Source: Parapristionchus giblindavisi (lineage: Eukaryota > Nematoda > Chromadorea > Rhabditida > Diplogasteridae). From it: a stretch of 64,000 nucleotides of DNA. Positions within the stretch are counted from its first letter, which is position 1; the number at the start of each line of letters is the position of its first letter. The notes below the pieces were generated by a model. That model was not told the origin of the DNA, made no database searches, and saw only the letters and a list, made by a program, of their open reading frames with translations. The stretch lies in the NCBI GenBank assembly GCA_943737045.1, contig CALSFV010000094.1:196501-260500 (forward strand), given 5' to 3'. Both the position numbers and the translations under genes were made by a program. This document shows, in pieces, positions 38,880 to 50,561 of this stretch.

Positions 38880-41800
38880 ATGGTGACAGAAATTTGTAAT
38901 CAGTTTGTGAAGGATGGCAAACTAACTCTTTCGCAGGGATCAATTCAGGTAAATTGTTGATCACCGTATATGATCTAATAAACAAATTGTATAACAACAA
39001 TGTACACGTATTCAGCTCATTCTAAGCAATGGATCATTGGAGAATCCGGCTATCCTTCAAGTTCTCGTAAGTATTTGAGAAATATTTCTCATCATATTCT
39101 ATGTTAATTTTTGCATTTTTAGAATTATCGTTCAACTGATGGCAAAGTTGGAGGTCGAGTGAAGTTGAGTGATGGAGCATTTGAATACAGTGGTGGTATC
39201 TTCATGTGCATTGTTATGGAATCGGAGTGATTCCTTGAATATTGCTATTTTAAACAATATGGATTCTGAGTTATTAATTTGATTTAATTCAGGAGGTATA
39301 TTCGACTTATCTTTGATAGATAAACTGAAGGAAGATTTGATTCCGATCCAATTACTCCGATAACTGTCCTATCATTGTTGCTTATCAAATGGATCTGAGA
39401 GATGTCAATCTGAGCAGGTTTGTCCGTTTGTCCATTCACAACTTTTCATCAACACATGAATGAGACAGTTATTGAAAGTGTGTCAAGGGCCTCTCTCGGA
39501 AAGCTGGCACACTAGCTTTCCGAGGCCTTTTCGCAAGCTCGTCGAACGAAAACTTGATGACGTGCCAAAATACGGTATTCACACTACTATCTGTTCCGGT
39601 TTTGCATGGTAATATTATAGTAAGTAGCGCGCTACTGTTTTGCTATTTCATTAGTATGTAGCGAAAAAGTAAGTAAGAGGTAAGTTACTTTTTGCGCGCT
39701 GCTTACTGTAATATTACCCTGCAAAACCGGAGTGTTTTGCTATTTCATGAGAATGTAGCGAAAAAGTAAGTAAAAAATAAGTTTTACCCTGCAAACCGGA
39801 GTGTTTATCTGCAATCTCGCTCTAACGTGTTCTATCACGCTTCACTATCTCCATCTGTTCTAAAACGCTGTAGCCTTTATTATGTAATATCCTGATATTT
39901 GTTTATTTTGCAGTGGAAAAGTACCAATCGCAATCAAATCATACGATGTTTTGATGAAGAATGTTCCCAAACTAGGAACTCCTATCAAACACAGTGGAGA
40001 TCCTGAGAATCACAGAGTATCTATCTTATATCACTCCTAATCGATAATTATACTTTAAGGGTTTCGAAAGTGTGCCTTCAATAAAGTGTTCGTATCAGTT
40101 GAGAAGAAGGAGGATATTAAAGATACTCCAATTCCATCATCAATCCAGACTAAACAACCTCAATCAACAATCAATAAAGGTAATAAGATATTATTAGATA
40201 ATGTAATGAATAAACTGATTGTCCACATATATCTTGTTCACTGCATGAATATGGTTGTATTACCTTGATTATATCTCATTGTATCATCTCTCATCATATA
40301 TGAATAATGTATTAAGGAGGTATGGCTGCTCGTGGACCTCCTCAACCTTCTAAACAATCATCTACTGGTTCATCTATTCAACATTTCAATCCTATTTCTG
40401 CTATTTCTCCTTATCTATCCAAGTAATGCTTATCCTTTCCCTTCTTTATTGAGTATATTGATTAAGATGGCGTATTCGTGGAGTTGTGTCATCTAAGGAA
40501 GATCTTCGTACTGTTAAGATGAAGACTGGAGAAACCAAGGTAGAATATACAACTATTATCATTAGTTCAAATACTTATCGATTGAGTCTCTTAGGTATTC
40601 AACTTTGAACTAACTGATGAAGATGGTAAGACTTGTATTAGAATAGCTGCATTTGGTGAATGTGCTGAGAGATATTATGGATTAATTCAAGAGAATACTG
40701 TAAGTTTATTATATTGATTGACCAATTGACGATTGATATTGTATAGATGTATGCTATCTCTAGTGCTAGTGTTCGTCCAGCCAATAAGAGATTCAATAAT
40801 ACTGGACATGATTATGAACTATCTCTTAACTCTAGTTCCGAGGTAATGAATATGAATCAATAGAATGTTATATTTATTGATTGATTGTAGGTTGGTCCTC
40901 TGAAAGAGAGTGCTTGTATCAAAGTATCATTCCATATTAAACCAATCAAATTGAATGAAGTAGTAAAGAAGAATGGAGAATTGGTTGATATTCTTGCTTG
41001 TATTGATAATGTTGAAGAAGCTAATAATGTAAGTATATCTCTATATGATGTATAATGAATGAATGAATATTCAGTTCAATTCTCGTGATGGTCGTCCATT
41101 TGTAAAGAGAGAAGTATCATTAATCGATGAGACAGGAACAGTTGTCAATTTTGTTCTATGGGGTGATCAAGCTAAGAACTTCCCTCAAGATGCTACAGGA
41201 CAAGTATTAGGAATCAAAGGAGCTGCTGTTAAGGAATTCAATGGTTTGTATTTAGAAGATAATGACAGAAATAGAATGGGTTTAGAGAAACATATTGATT
41301 GGGTAGAAATTACTGTAACACAATACAAATAGTTATCCATTAGTCAAACTAATAATGAAGGGAACGATCACAATGGTAATGATGCAATTCCGTCGCTAAC
41401 TCAATTTCAGTTGGGGAATGACAATATGAACATAAGAAATGTGAATACAAGATTGGTTTATAATATAGTGAGTGGGGTATTATACATTTGGTTAGAATGT
41501 TTGATTATTGATTGATTGATTGATTAGGTGGTATCACTCTTGGAAGTGGAAATGGATGCAAGTTTGTATTGACTCCTGAAGTGGATGGAGTATGTGAATT
41601 ACTTGAATGGTATGATGATTACGGTATGATAGAAATGAATTATTGATTTATTGAAGGCATCAAAATGAACGTTGCAATGTACAGGCACAATCTCTATCTT
41701 CAGCTTCAAATGAAGGAGCATTGAGTAAGTAATTGTATTATTGTTTGATTATCGATTGATTGATTGATAGATCGTGATCTTCGATTATTGGGAACATCAG

Positions 41801-42544
41801 CAGCACTTCAATTAGGAAGAGGAGATCCAGTATATATGAATGTAAAGGCACGAATCTCTAATATCAAGACTGAAAATGCATTATATCAAGTAATATCTAT
41901 CTATCTATTATTAATGTAATACAATTGATATAGGCATGTGCTCAAGAGAATTGTCAGAAGAAGGTAATTGCTGTAGATGATGAATATAGATGTGAAAAGT
42001 GTGGTATTACATCTAATCAATTCAAATTTGCATATATGATACAGGTATGATATTGACATTAATTGATTGAATGAATATATTGATTATAGATGGAGATATT
42101 AGATATGACTGGTTCAATATGGATTACTGTATTCTCTAAGACTGCTGAACAATTACTTGAGATTAGTGCTGAAGAATTAGGAGAGATGAAGAATAATAAT
42201 GTTTGTTTCCTTTACTTGATATTATCTTTTGGAATGGATATACGAATGGGATTGAATATTATGGATACGTATTATATTTGTTTGACTGTTTATCATTTAA
42301 GCCTGTTGCATATGATACATACTTCAAGAATATAATGTTCTCTACTAGAATGTTCAGAATCAGAGCACGATCCGAAGTATATAATGTAAGTTTTGAATTG
42401 AATTATATTAATATTTGATCTTTGTTATTATAGGATGAAGAACGTATAAAGTATTCAGCTTTCTCAATTGATAAGCCTGATTATACTAAATTGAATACTG
42501 CATTTGATGGTGTAATCACTAGATTGAATAATCTGACTGTCTAA
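38880..42544 (+). CDS. rpa-1: Replication protein A 70 kDa subunit (RPA1)
   Basis: Exons: 38880-38948, 39016-39066, 39123-39195, 39293-39417, 39914-40016, 40071-40179, 40317-40422, 40467-40539, 40595-40699, 40747-40842, 40891-41028, 41075-41243, 41528-41609, 41657-41724, 41771-41889, 41934-42044, 42090-42200, 42302-42385, 42434-42544; about 633 residues. N-terminal OB fold (about 1-140), linker, then DNA-binding folds A (from KWRIRGVVSSK, about 212), B (FNSRDGRPFVKREVSLIDETG) and C with a zinc ribbon (CAQENC and CEKC). It coats single-stranded DNA with RPA32/14 during replication and repair in the nucleus. Oddity: exon 39293-39417 needs a one-base correction between about 39349 and 39361; frame 1 stops at TAA 39361 while the homologous protein (DNCPIIVAYQMD) continues in another frame. 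No GT-AG intron fits the gap. The boundary at 40071 is the least sure. Confidence 0.9.
39488..39810. repeat. Hairpins and inverted/direct repeat block in an rpa-1 intron
   Basis: A compact hairpin (39488-39527, CGGAAAGCT/AGCTTTCCG) is followed by an inverted pair at 39594-39730 (TTCCGGTTTTGCATGGTAAT against ATTACCCTGCAAAACCGGA), and then a direct partial duplication of the right half (39732-39806). It looks like a small MITE plus a tandem partial copy within intron 39418-39913. Confidence 0.7.
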
Positions 42545-42761
42545 TACATTCATCTAACTTGTACTTTAACTTATTCGATCTCTTCTGTCGTATTCGGTTT
42601 AATCTAAATTGTTAACTTTGATGTTGTCCTTTCTCGAAGATAAACAATGTAACATATTACTTTGAGGTTTACAACAATCTATTCGAATATTTAAATAAAC
42701 ATTATTATTCTGTTTGAAAATGTAATTAAGTGGTAAAAGAGAATGATATGGTGGCTGAAAT

Positions 42762-43176
42762 CAGGGCTGTGCATTTTTCGTTTTTCGTTTTTTCTCTCGA
42801 TTTTTCGGGTTTTCTCGAAAAAAATTTTCGACGAAAATTTTTTTAAAAATTCGAAAAAAAAAACGAAAAATGTTTTTTCATCAAAAAGCAAAAAAAAAAT
42901 CGAAAATTAACGACATTTTAACAAAAATTTAAAATTTGGAGACAAAAATTACAATTTCACTTGAGTAAATATGTGTTTTTTATCATTTATGCAGCATCAC
43001 ACAGTTGCAATTCTTGTGTTTCCATTTTATCGATTGGAAAATATAGCGAATTGGTGTTCTCGATAGGGAAAACAGCGTTTATATATTTTTTCGAATTTTT
43101 CGGATTTTTCGAAAATAAATTCGAAAATTTTTCGTTTTTCGAAATTTTTTCGAAATATTTTTTTCGCACAGCCCTG
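42762..43176. mobile_element. hAT-type MITE with 8-bp duplication GCTGAAAT
   Basis: Ends CAGGGCTGTGC and GCACAGCCCTG; GCTGAAAT on both sides (42754-42761 and 43177-43184). The interior is dominated by TTTTTCG/CGAAAAA. No coding potential; open frames are Phe/Lys shadows of the repeats. It sits 3' of rpa-1. Confidence 0.93.
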
Positions 43177-43650
43177 GCTGAAATGATCTATTTCATTCGT
43201 ATGTACAATGAGTTTGTTGATATGATCTAAAATATTAGGGTTAGTGTATTCAAATAATTTGCAATCTCAATTTAGCTGAATGAAATCCCATATCTGTCAA
43301 TCAAATATTTTTTTTGCGAAAACACTTCCTCATAGAAGAGAAATGAATTGAAGAACCGAAATATGAGGGATAATATAAAATGAAATAATGAATAACATTA
43401 ATCTTGAGAAATTGAATATGAACAATTCTAAATTGATTTTTTTAAATGTTGAAACATTGTATGGATTCCAAAATGTATGATTAAAGGGCTAATTGGTCGA
43501 TAGATGACTATTCAATGTTTTGAATCATCTATTTCTTATTCCTTTATGATATGATAAAATTGAAAAGATTAGCAAGCATTGAAAATGAATCATTTATTCT
43601 GATAGTTACTATAAGAGAATGATTCTCATATTGAAAGTATTCATACAATC

Positions 43651-45091
43651 ATGATATCTCTCTATACCATTCCTATATTCTTATTGATACCTATTGTATC
43701 ATCTAATCAAATACCTGGATGTATGAATATGAATTGTAAGTTCATACATATTCATTCCTATTCATCTTCTCTTTATAGATTGTCAGAATGGTCTGAATAT
43801 TGGATATGAGCCTTGTTATTGTTCTTATTCTGGATTAGCTATCAATGTGGGACAATCATGCACTAATTCTACCAATCAATACAATCGTATTAATCAATAA
43901 ATCATTCATTTAAATATGAATAATTAAAGATAATATATGTCATATTAATGAGAGGAATAATGAATATTGTTTCTGTCATACTGTACATACTTTCATTGCT
44001 CCGCAGACGATTTGTAATGATGAACTCAGTTAGTTTATTCATTAGGGCGTAGATAAATTAAAATTATTATTATTATTATATTATCTATTTATTATATATT
44101 CATTATAGGAACCTATTGGAAGTATTATCAACAATTGGCTAATCAAGGTTATATTAATCAATTCATAAATATAAATATCAATGATTATAGATCAATTCAA
44201 TCCAATGTATTACTATGTAAGAAATCTTCCATTACCATATTATGGACCATCTTCATGTTATGGAATAAATCATTCCAATCAAGGAAACCCAGTCCCACCT
44301 ACAGGAACCGCAGTCCCTAACGCATCCTTTCCGAATCCAGGAACCGTAGTCCCTAACCCACCCTTCCCGAATCCAGGAACCGTAGTCCCTAACCCACCCT
44401 TCCCGAATCCAGGAACCGTAGTCCCTAACCCACCCTTCCCGAATCCAGGAACCGTAGTCCCTAACCCACCCTTCCCGAATCCAGGAACCGTAGTCCCTAA
44501 CCCATCCTTCCCGAATCCAGGAACCGTAGTCCCTAACCCACCCTTCCCGAATCCAGGAACCGTAGTCCCTAACCCACCCTTCCCGAATCCAGGAACCGTA
44601 GTCCCTAACCCACCCTTCCCGAATCCAGGAACCGTAGTCCCTAACCCACCCTTCCCGAATCCAGGAACCGTAGTCCCTCCTTCACAACAGCCCAATCCTG
44701 CATACCCGAACCCACCATCCCCATCACCTATTCCACCATCTTCTGTTCCTTCAGATTCACCATCATCAAGTCAGTCTTATCTATCATTTAAGAATAGAAA
44801 GTGAATTATAGATGTTGAGAGATGGAATGAAGATATTGAATACGATTTCATCTCAATCATATCAATCTTTCAGAATCATCATCATGTGTAATTGGAGAAA
44901 CTTCTTCATCTTCATGTTATTGTCCAACTCTTGGAAAGATTATAGAGGGGGGATTAAAATGTGATAAGAGAGCACCAAAGAAGGAAAGATGTAATGCAGG
45001 AGAACCAAATCCATCAGATGAATCATGTTATTGTGAATCAAAGAATATTAGAATTAATAAGGGAGAAATATGTCCTCATTCTGATGATTAA
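43651..45091 (+). CDS. Secreted protein with four C-CxC-C modules and a 12-residue Pro repeat (unrecognised)
   Basis: Exons: 43651-43735, 43779-43886, 43930-44028, 44109-44147, 44191-44769, 44874-45091; 375 residues. A signal peptide (MISLYTIPIFLLIPIVSS) is followed by two Cys modules, a Tyr/Asn-rich segment, about ten copies of the dodecapeptide PNPGTVVPNPPF, a Pro/Ser linker and two more Cys modules. All four modules fit C-x(9-11)-C-[YF]-C-x(12)-C, for example CHINERNNEYCFC and CVIGETSSSSCYC. I do not recognise a named family. The architecture suggests an extracellular, perhaps matrix, cuticle or secretion-coat protein, but that is inference only. The intron before exon 5 is 43 bases and removes an alternative open frame; the donor at 44769 skips a read-through stop at 44804. 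Confidence 0.75.
44320..44680 (+). repeat. 36-bp coding minisatellite, about ten copies
   Basis: Near-identical 36-base units (phase of AATCCAGGAACCGTAGTCCC), differing by one or two bases (for example TCC for CCC in the sixth), encode the Pro-rich dodecapeptide. The high identity points to recent expansion or homogenisation. The complementary strand is also open across the array, a repeat artefact. Confidence 0.95.
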
Positions 45092-45603
45092 TTCATCATC
45101 ATTTATATTCATTCATATATCTAATAAAGTTCATGACAGTATGATTCCGACTGTGAAACTTCTTGATGACACAGAAGAACTACATAGATTACATATTAAG
45201 ATACCTCCGATCTGTATTAACTCATATCCGATTGTATTCAACTTCCTTCTTCATTCATATCCATTTACACCTTTCATTCTATCTTCTCAACTTAAGAGTT
45301 CGAAGGAAAGCAGAGACACAATCAAGTGTAAAGGTCCTCTCCCTCTCCCTCTCTTTCTTCTCTCCCTCTCCTTCTCTCCCTCTCCCTCTCCTTCTTCTCT
45401 CCCTCTCCCTCTCCTTCTTCTCTCCCTCTCCCTCTCCCTCTCCTTCTTCTCTCCCTCTCCTTCACTCATTCTCCGTGTATATCTTCATTCTATCTTACAC
45501 TCATCTTCTTCATCATCTAATCATCTTTATATTAATTCTCTTCATTTGTTTGTTATTCTTTCAGATAAATAAGATCTTCATTCATTAATATTATAATCAA
45601 TGA
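45092..45603. other. Intergenic CT-rich stretch
   Basis: Contains a CTCCCT/CTTCTT array (about 45330-45470). Overlapping open frames in three frames are repeat artefacts. It presumably holds the 3' UTR of the secreted protein gene and the promoter of the next gene. Confidence 0.6.
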
Positions 45604-46846
45604 ATGAATTCAATGACTGAAAGAATCAAAAGAGGAGATGAAGATAATGAAGACAATGTAAGTATAATAGACTACTTGGGTCAATACCATTATCAATCAT
45701 TTCTTCTCAATGATAGATCAAATGACCGTAAACATTCCTTATCTTTCTATTAGTTTGAATACTGGACAATCATTATTTGGAAGTAATACAATAGAGAAAT
45801 CGTATCTATTTGTTAAGTTCTCTAAGAAGTTTTGATCATTGTTGGTCTATGTAAATAAAGTATGAATGAATGAGAGAAAAGATCATCTAAACCTCATCAT
45901 AAAGAGATAAATGACCCTCGGGGAATGAATTGCTTGCATTTTATGGGGTAATAACAATTATATTGGTGATGAATGAAAGATCTCTACTACACTTATTACT
46001 AGATATTGCGAGTAATTTTTATTAGAAACGATACAATTTTTCCTAAAATATACCAAATTCATAATTCGTTTAAAAATGTATTATTTCATTGTAGATATCG
46101 ATTAGAAGTGATGATACAACCATTATTGATAATTCAATCATTTCTATTAAATCAGGTAATACACTATACATATATTTTGAACTAATGAAAATATGAAATT
46201 TAAATGAAATAGTTTATAGAATTTTAGAAATGAAAAATACTGAAAGAATAGAATGGAAATTTGTATGATTGATTTTGTCACTTTTTTCACAAATTGTGAA
46301 AAAAAAAGCAAAATAAAATATATTGATGTCTCCTTTTTTTACCCAATTACAATGATAATTTACAAATATTAAAATTTTTGATTTATTTATTTAAGGAAAG
46401 AATGGACGTATTTCTGTAGAAGCTTATACGAATTTATGGAACAGGTTCGAACTTTAGAAACATTTATTTATCTAAAGAGTTATTTTTAAATTGTCATATA
46501 TTTATTGAGATGTTTGTAGATTAAAAGAAGCAACTCTAACACAAAATCGACTCGAAATGCAAAATGAGCAATTACTTCAACAGTGGGAAGAATCTCTTGA
46601 TTATATTACTAAGGTATTATCTACTTTAAATAGATTGGAATACTTCCCATTTACTTTTCACTAGTTTATTGATTATTTTAGATTCAACGAGAGTTGAAAG
46701 AAGAAATAGCAAAAAAATCAATAATTCAGGAGGAGAATGTAATTCTTTTAAAACGAAAGAATGAAACAATTGTTATTCCTCGATCTCTTGCTGTTAATGT
46801 TCTTTTAATTCTTTTTGTTTCTTTTATTCTATTTCTAATCTTCTAA
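45604..46846 (+). CDS. Small tail-anchored coiled-coil membrane protein (unrecognised)
   Basis: Exons: 45604-45657, 46095-46155, 46396-46444, 46520-46613, 46682-46846, all phase-compatible; 140 residues. An acidic N-terminus (MNSMTERIKRGDEDNEDN) and a short Ser/Ile segment lead to a heptad-rich helix of about 70 residues (LKEATLTQNRLEMQNEQLLQ, IQRELKEEIAKK) and a C-terminal hydrophobic stretch (VNVLLILFVSFILFLIF) with no residues after it. This is the layout of tail-anchored proteins inserted post-translationally into ER or mitochondrial outer membrane; SNARE- or fission-factor-like adaptors have this build, but I cannot assign a family. The first exon and its 437-base intron are the least certain part; the three last exons are solid. 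Confidence 0.65.
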
Positions 46847-46926
46847 ATGAATATCTCTTCACTTATTCCAACGTATCATATTTATTCACGGGTTATGATA
46901 TGTATTTATTGTATTATGTATAAATA

Positions 46927-47491
46927 TTAATATCCAATAGAATCAATGATTGATCTGAGATTAACATTTCGTAGTTGAGGAATTATATCCGATCCATATT
47001 TCGATACAAGAATTTTAGTCGTTTCTTGTAATAAATCTCCTCGTCTTTGAATATAAATCGATTGAATTGATGCACGTTGGGAATTTATTATTGTATCTGT
47101 TTATTGATTGATATTGATTGATAATAAATGATTAACTAACGATTAGTTGATGGTTTATTCTTCAATAGATTCTTAGCTGCTTCAATCATTGCTTCTTTTA
47201 CTTTATCTTCATTTGATATTTCACAATTAATAGATACACTTAAAACAATCGTATTTCAAATAGGAATATAGAAATAAATTATGTTTTTCATTAGAATTTT
47301 AAACCCTTTAAGCAATTTTCATTTAATATCAGATCTATTATAACATGGTGATATATTTTCAATAAAAATATATTATTCACTTCTTTGCATACACAACATA
47401 AATAACGATATAAAGAGTAGACTTTTATTTGATAAATCGAATATGAATATACTTACATAAGGATAAGTATTGTAATGGGAAGAATAGTCAT
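46927..47491 (-). CDS. Small secreted protein, about 100 residues (unrecognised)
   Basis: Exons (5' to 3'): 47491-47457, 47238-47141, 47096-46927, phases 2 and 1 compatible. The protein begins with a signal-peptide-like MTILPITILILIVSINC and continues with a helical, charged segment (EDKVKEAMIEAAKNLLKNK, YIQRRGDLLQETTKILVSK) ending SIIDSIGY. One Cys near the cleavage region only, so no disulphide-rich fold. It is convergent with the coiled-coil gene (stop to stop 80 bases). No family recognised. Confidence 0.6.
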
Positions 47492-47834
47492 ATTGTGTTG
47501 AAGTAAATGAATTGAATGAGAGATGGAAATGAGGGAGGGAATGAGGGAATGAGAGATGGTTATAAGAGGTGATTGAGAGGGTTGATAAAGACAAATAAAG
47601 ACTATGAAGAACTTAAAAGAGTAGTATAGAAGTAGTTGATGGATTGTTCATTCTCGTATAGAGATATATTAGTCATTGAAGTATTGTATGGATAAGGAAT
47701 GGATATTATATTGAATAGAGGAGGAGAAGAGGAACCTGTACTGTAGAAGGAGAAGAGATAGATGTATAGTATAGTGATTCAATATGATATTGAAGAGAAG
47801 AGAAAGAGTCTATCTATTCCTCCATTCTATATGA

Positions 47835-49900
47835 ATGGAGATGATACCCGGTACTAGTGAATCCATTCCACGAATACCAAGAATAAGAAATTATGATACT
47901 CAAGTTTGTTTATTTCATATATTTCTTATAATGATCATCTTATGAATATTGTTAATTTGAATATCTTCGTCATTGTTTTATACATACATTCTTATTCTTA
48001 GTATATATATTTGATATTGGAAGAATAAGCAAAAATAGATTGAATAGGTTTACACCAATATGTTTCGATAAAATTGTCATTGATAACTTATCGACAATTT
48101 TCAATTTTTTTTCTTATTCGTTCAATATCGTCTACACATATTAAGAAAAAGAATCATGTTTTGATTCTTCTCTAAGTGAAAAAAAAAGATTATAGTTTCT
48201 AATTAGAAAATAAAGAAGAGCATAACACGTAGTTATTTGATTCCTTTTATTAATTCTTTATATTTAAAGGGAAGAGGAAAGATAAGTGAATCATTTAGAG
48301 ATGCTGCTGTTGAAAGAGTTTGTTCAATGATATATTAATTCATAACTAATCAATAATATATTATAGATCTACGATGAGTTTCGATTTCTTGATGAATCAT
48401 ATGAATCATCTCCTTCATCATCACGACCGATTATACAATCATATCCATCAAATCAATTCAATTCTATATTTAGGTATTCATTATTTCATCTATCAATATA
48501 ATGAATTCATTATAGAAGTAAACTATCACGTTGGACGTATTCATTTATTCCTCTATCTCAATTACTTGTATCTATATCTATTCTTGTATTCTCCATCTTT
48601 AGAATGTATAGACTCTCTCAGGTTTCAATTCATTTCTAATGTAAACATTAAAACAAGTTTCATCTCAGAATCGACAAATATCCAATATTTTATTAGATTT
48701 GGAAAAACCTGAAGATTATGCCCAGACAGCTGAAGAAGGAACTGAAATTATTAGGTCAATGAACAACTAACTTTTGATATTTCATTTTTAAATTGATATT
48801 TTTTAAATAAATTTCATTATCTTTGTTTCAAAGTAAATACATATAATTAAGGACACGATTAGGAGCTTCATGTATTCTTGCATCTTGTATGAATATCATT
48901 GCTTCCATTACTGGATTCTGGCCATTTTGTACAAGAAAACAGAATCCAATCAGGGTACCTCTATCATATCCATACGATACAATACATTTTCTCTTTAATC
49001 ATTTTGAGATTCTTCATATATTCTTCTCATCCTTTAGTATTCTTCTATGGTTTGAAGCTCTAGTAACAGCATCACTCGAAATAAATCTAACTTTCATTCA
49101 ATTAGAAGATGGAATTAATGAGTATCTCTTCCATTTATTAATTCTATTCATTATTTCATTTCAGTTCATCAAATCTTTCGATATGGACATCTCTACTAGT
49201 CTTATCATCAATTCAACTTCTAATAATTCCATCAATATCATTATCATTATCATGTCCACATCTTATTCCATTAACTATTCATTCATCTCCTTTCTCATTT
49301 CTTTTTGCTCTTTCTTCTTGTATTTTCTCATCTGCAGCTCTTTCTTTATCTGCTTATGCTGCTTCTTCCACTACAAAGAGTACAAATGAATGGTCTAAAC
49401 AATTTTCTCTCTCAACGATTGATATTTGATCTTTCCAGGCCTCCTCTACGAGAAATAGTGAATCAAGGTGCTCTGTATAGTTTTGGAGTGAATGAGGTAT
49501 TGATATTTGATTGAATAATTAAATAAAATAATCATTTCAGTGTATTGTATGTTCATATGCACTACTATTATCGATTATATCATTATTCAGTCCACTATTT
49601 TCATCATTCCATTTCATTTCCTCATCCCTTCCTATCCTTATTCCATTATCTTCCTTATCAATATCGATTCATCTCTTATCACCAACTCGACTTCTTTCAT
49701 TAACCCATGCAGTCCTTATTCTATCTCCAATCCAATCTTCATCTCCTATATCATCTATTCTTATATCATCATTATATGGTTCATTATTTGCTCTTCTTCT
49801 ATCTCAATTCATTCAATTCACTTTATTCATCTCTTCTATTCTCTCTACAAACAAATCTACAATCATTCCAATTGTTATTCCATCTCCACAATTTACATAA
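47835..49900 (+). CDS. Multi-pass membrane protein (unrecognised)
   Basis: Exons: 47835-47903, 48270-48317, 48367-48473, 48516-48621, 48669-48754, 48852-49121, 49165-49392, 49439-49496, 49541-49900; 443 residues. A polar N-terminal region (MEMIPGTSESIPRIPRIRNY, YDEFRFLDESYESSPSSSRP) precedes one helix (FIPLLSQLLVSISILVFSIF-like, about 95-115) and, after a short soluble part (LDLEKPEDYAQTAEEGTEII), several more hydrophobic segments rich in Ser, Leu and Ile, ending PSPQFT. Roughly seven to nine membrane segments are possible. No receptor or transporter motif is recognised. An alternative splice from about 49778 to 49994 would give a different polar C-terminus (GSKRNLNDCDSL, WMITF), so the 3' end is uncertain. 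Confidence 0.6.
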
Positions 49901-50261
49901 ACCTATTATCTTCATATCTTTTCTCCTCTATACTCCATTACTTTTCCAAATCGATATTCATACTCTTAATATTAATGCACAACTAAAATGGAGAGGATCA
50001 AAGAGAAACCTTAATGATTGTGATTCATTAACTTTGAATGAAAAGTGGATGATTACATTTTAAATGGAAAATATTGACGTTTTAGAAACATTCATAAAAA
50101 TAAAACAACAGTTTTATATTAAAGAGAACTATATAATATTTAAAAGTGCAAATATGTTTCCATTATATGATGAAACATTTTAAAGGCTAATAAAAAAGTT
50201 CTATTTTCGCTCGATTATTTATCAAAAAAATTGTATTTAGAACTTGAGCCATGGTAGTCCC

Positions 50262-50561
50262 AAAACAGGGTTGGAATTTAACGTTAACGGATGAAACGGA
50301 ATATATCCGTTAATTTTTTTAACGGAATCCCTTTATTTTTCTTTCAGTTAAATCCATTTAATATATTTAAAAAAAGAAAAAAGTTTAAAAAAAAATAAAA
50401 ATCTCTATTTTGTTGTTTTATACTTTTTCAGTTTTCTTTTTCGCGTTTTCTGTTTTCATGATAGCGTTGTACATGTACTATCGAATTAATTATCGAAAGT
50501 AATCCACTTTCGTCATATGATTTTGATATGTTCTAATTCTTTAGATTTCCAGTTTTACGTA
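50262..50561. other. Spacer with possible truncated hAT end
   Basis: CAGGGTTGGAATTTAACG at about 50265 resembles a hAT left end, followed by AACGGA-rich DNA, but no matching right end or duplication was found. Otherwise AT-rich without a gene. Confidence 0.35.

Noticed and set aside
41244..41335. rpa-1 ending at TAG 41332
   Set aside because: The read-through tail is not RPA-like; splicing 41243 to 41528 continues into the conserved DBD-B/DBD-C sequence.
44279..44695. 138-residue open frame on the minus strand (GFGKGGLGTTVP repeats)
   Set aside because: Mirror of the 36-base coding minisatellite; the plus-strand frame has signal peptide, exons and Cys modules.
45722..45835. Open frame MTVNIPYLSISLNTGQ... 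as an exon of the coiled-coil gene
   Set aside because: Its entry phase does not match exon 45604-45657, while direct splicing to 46095 is in phase.
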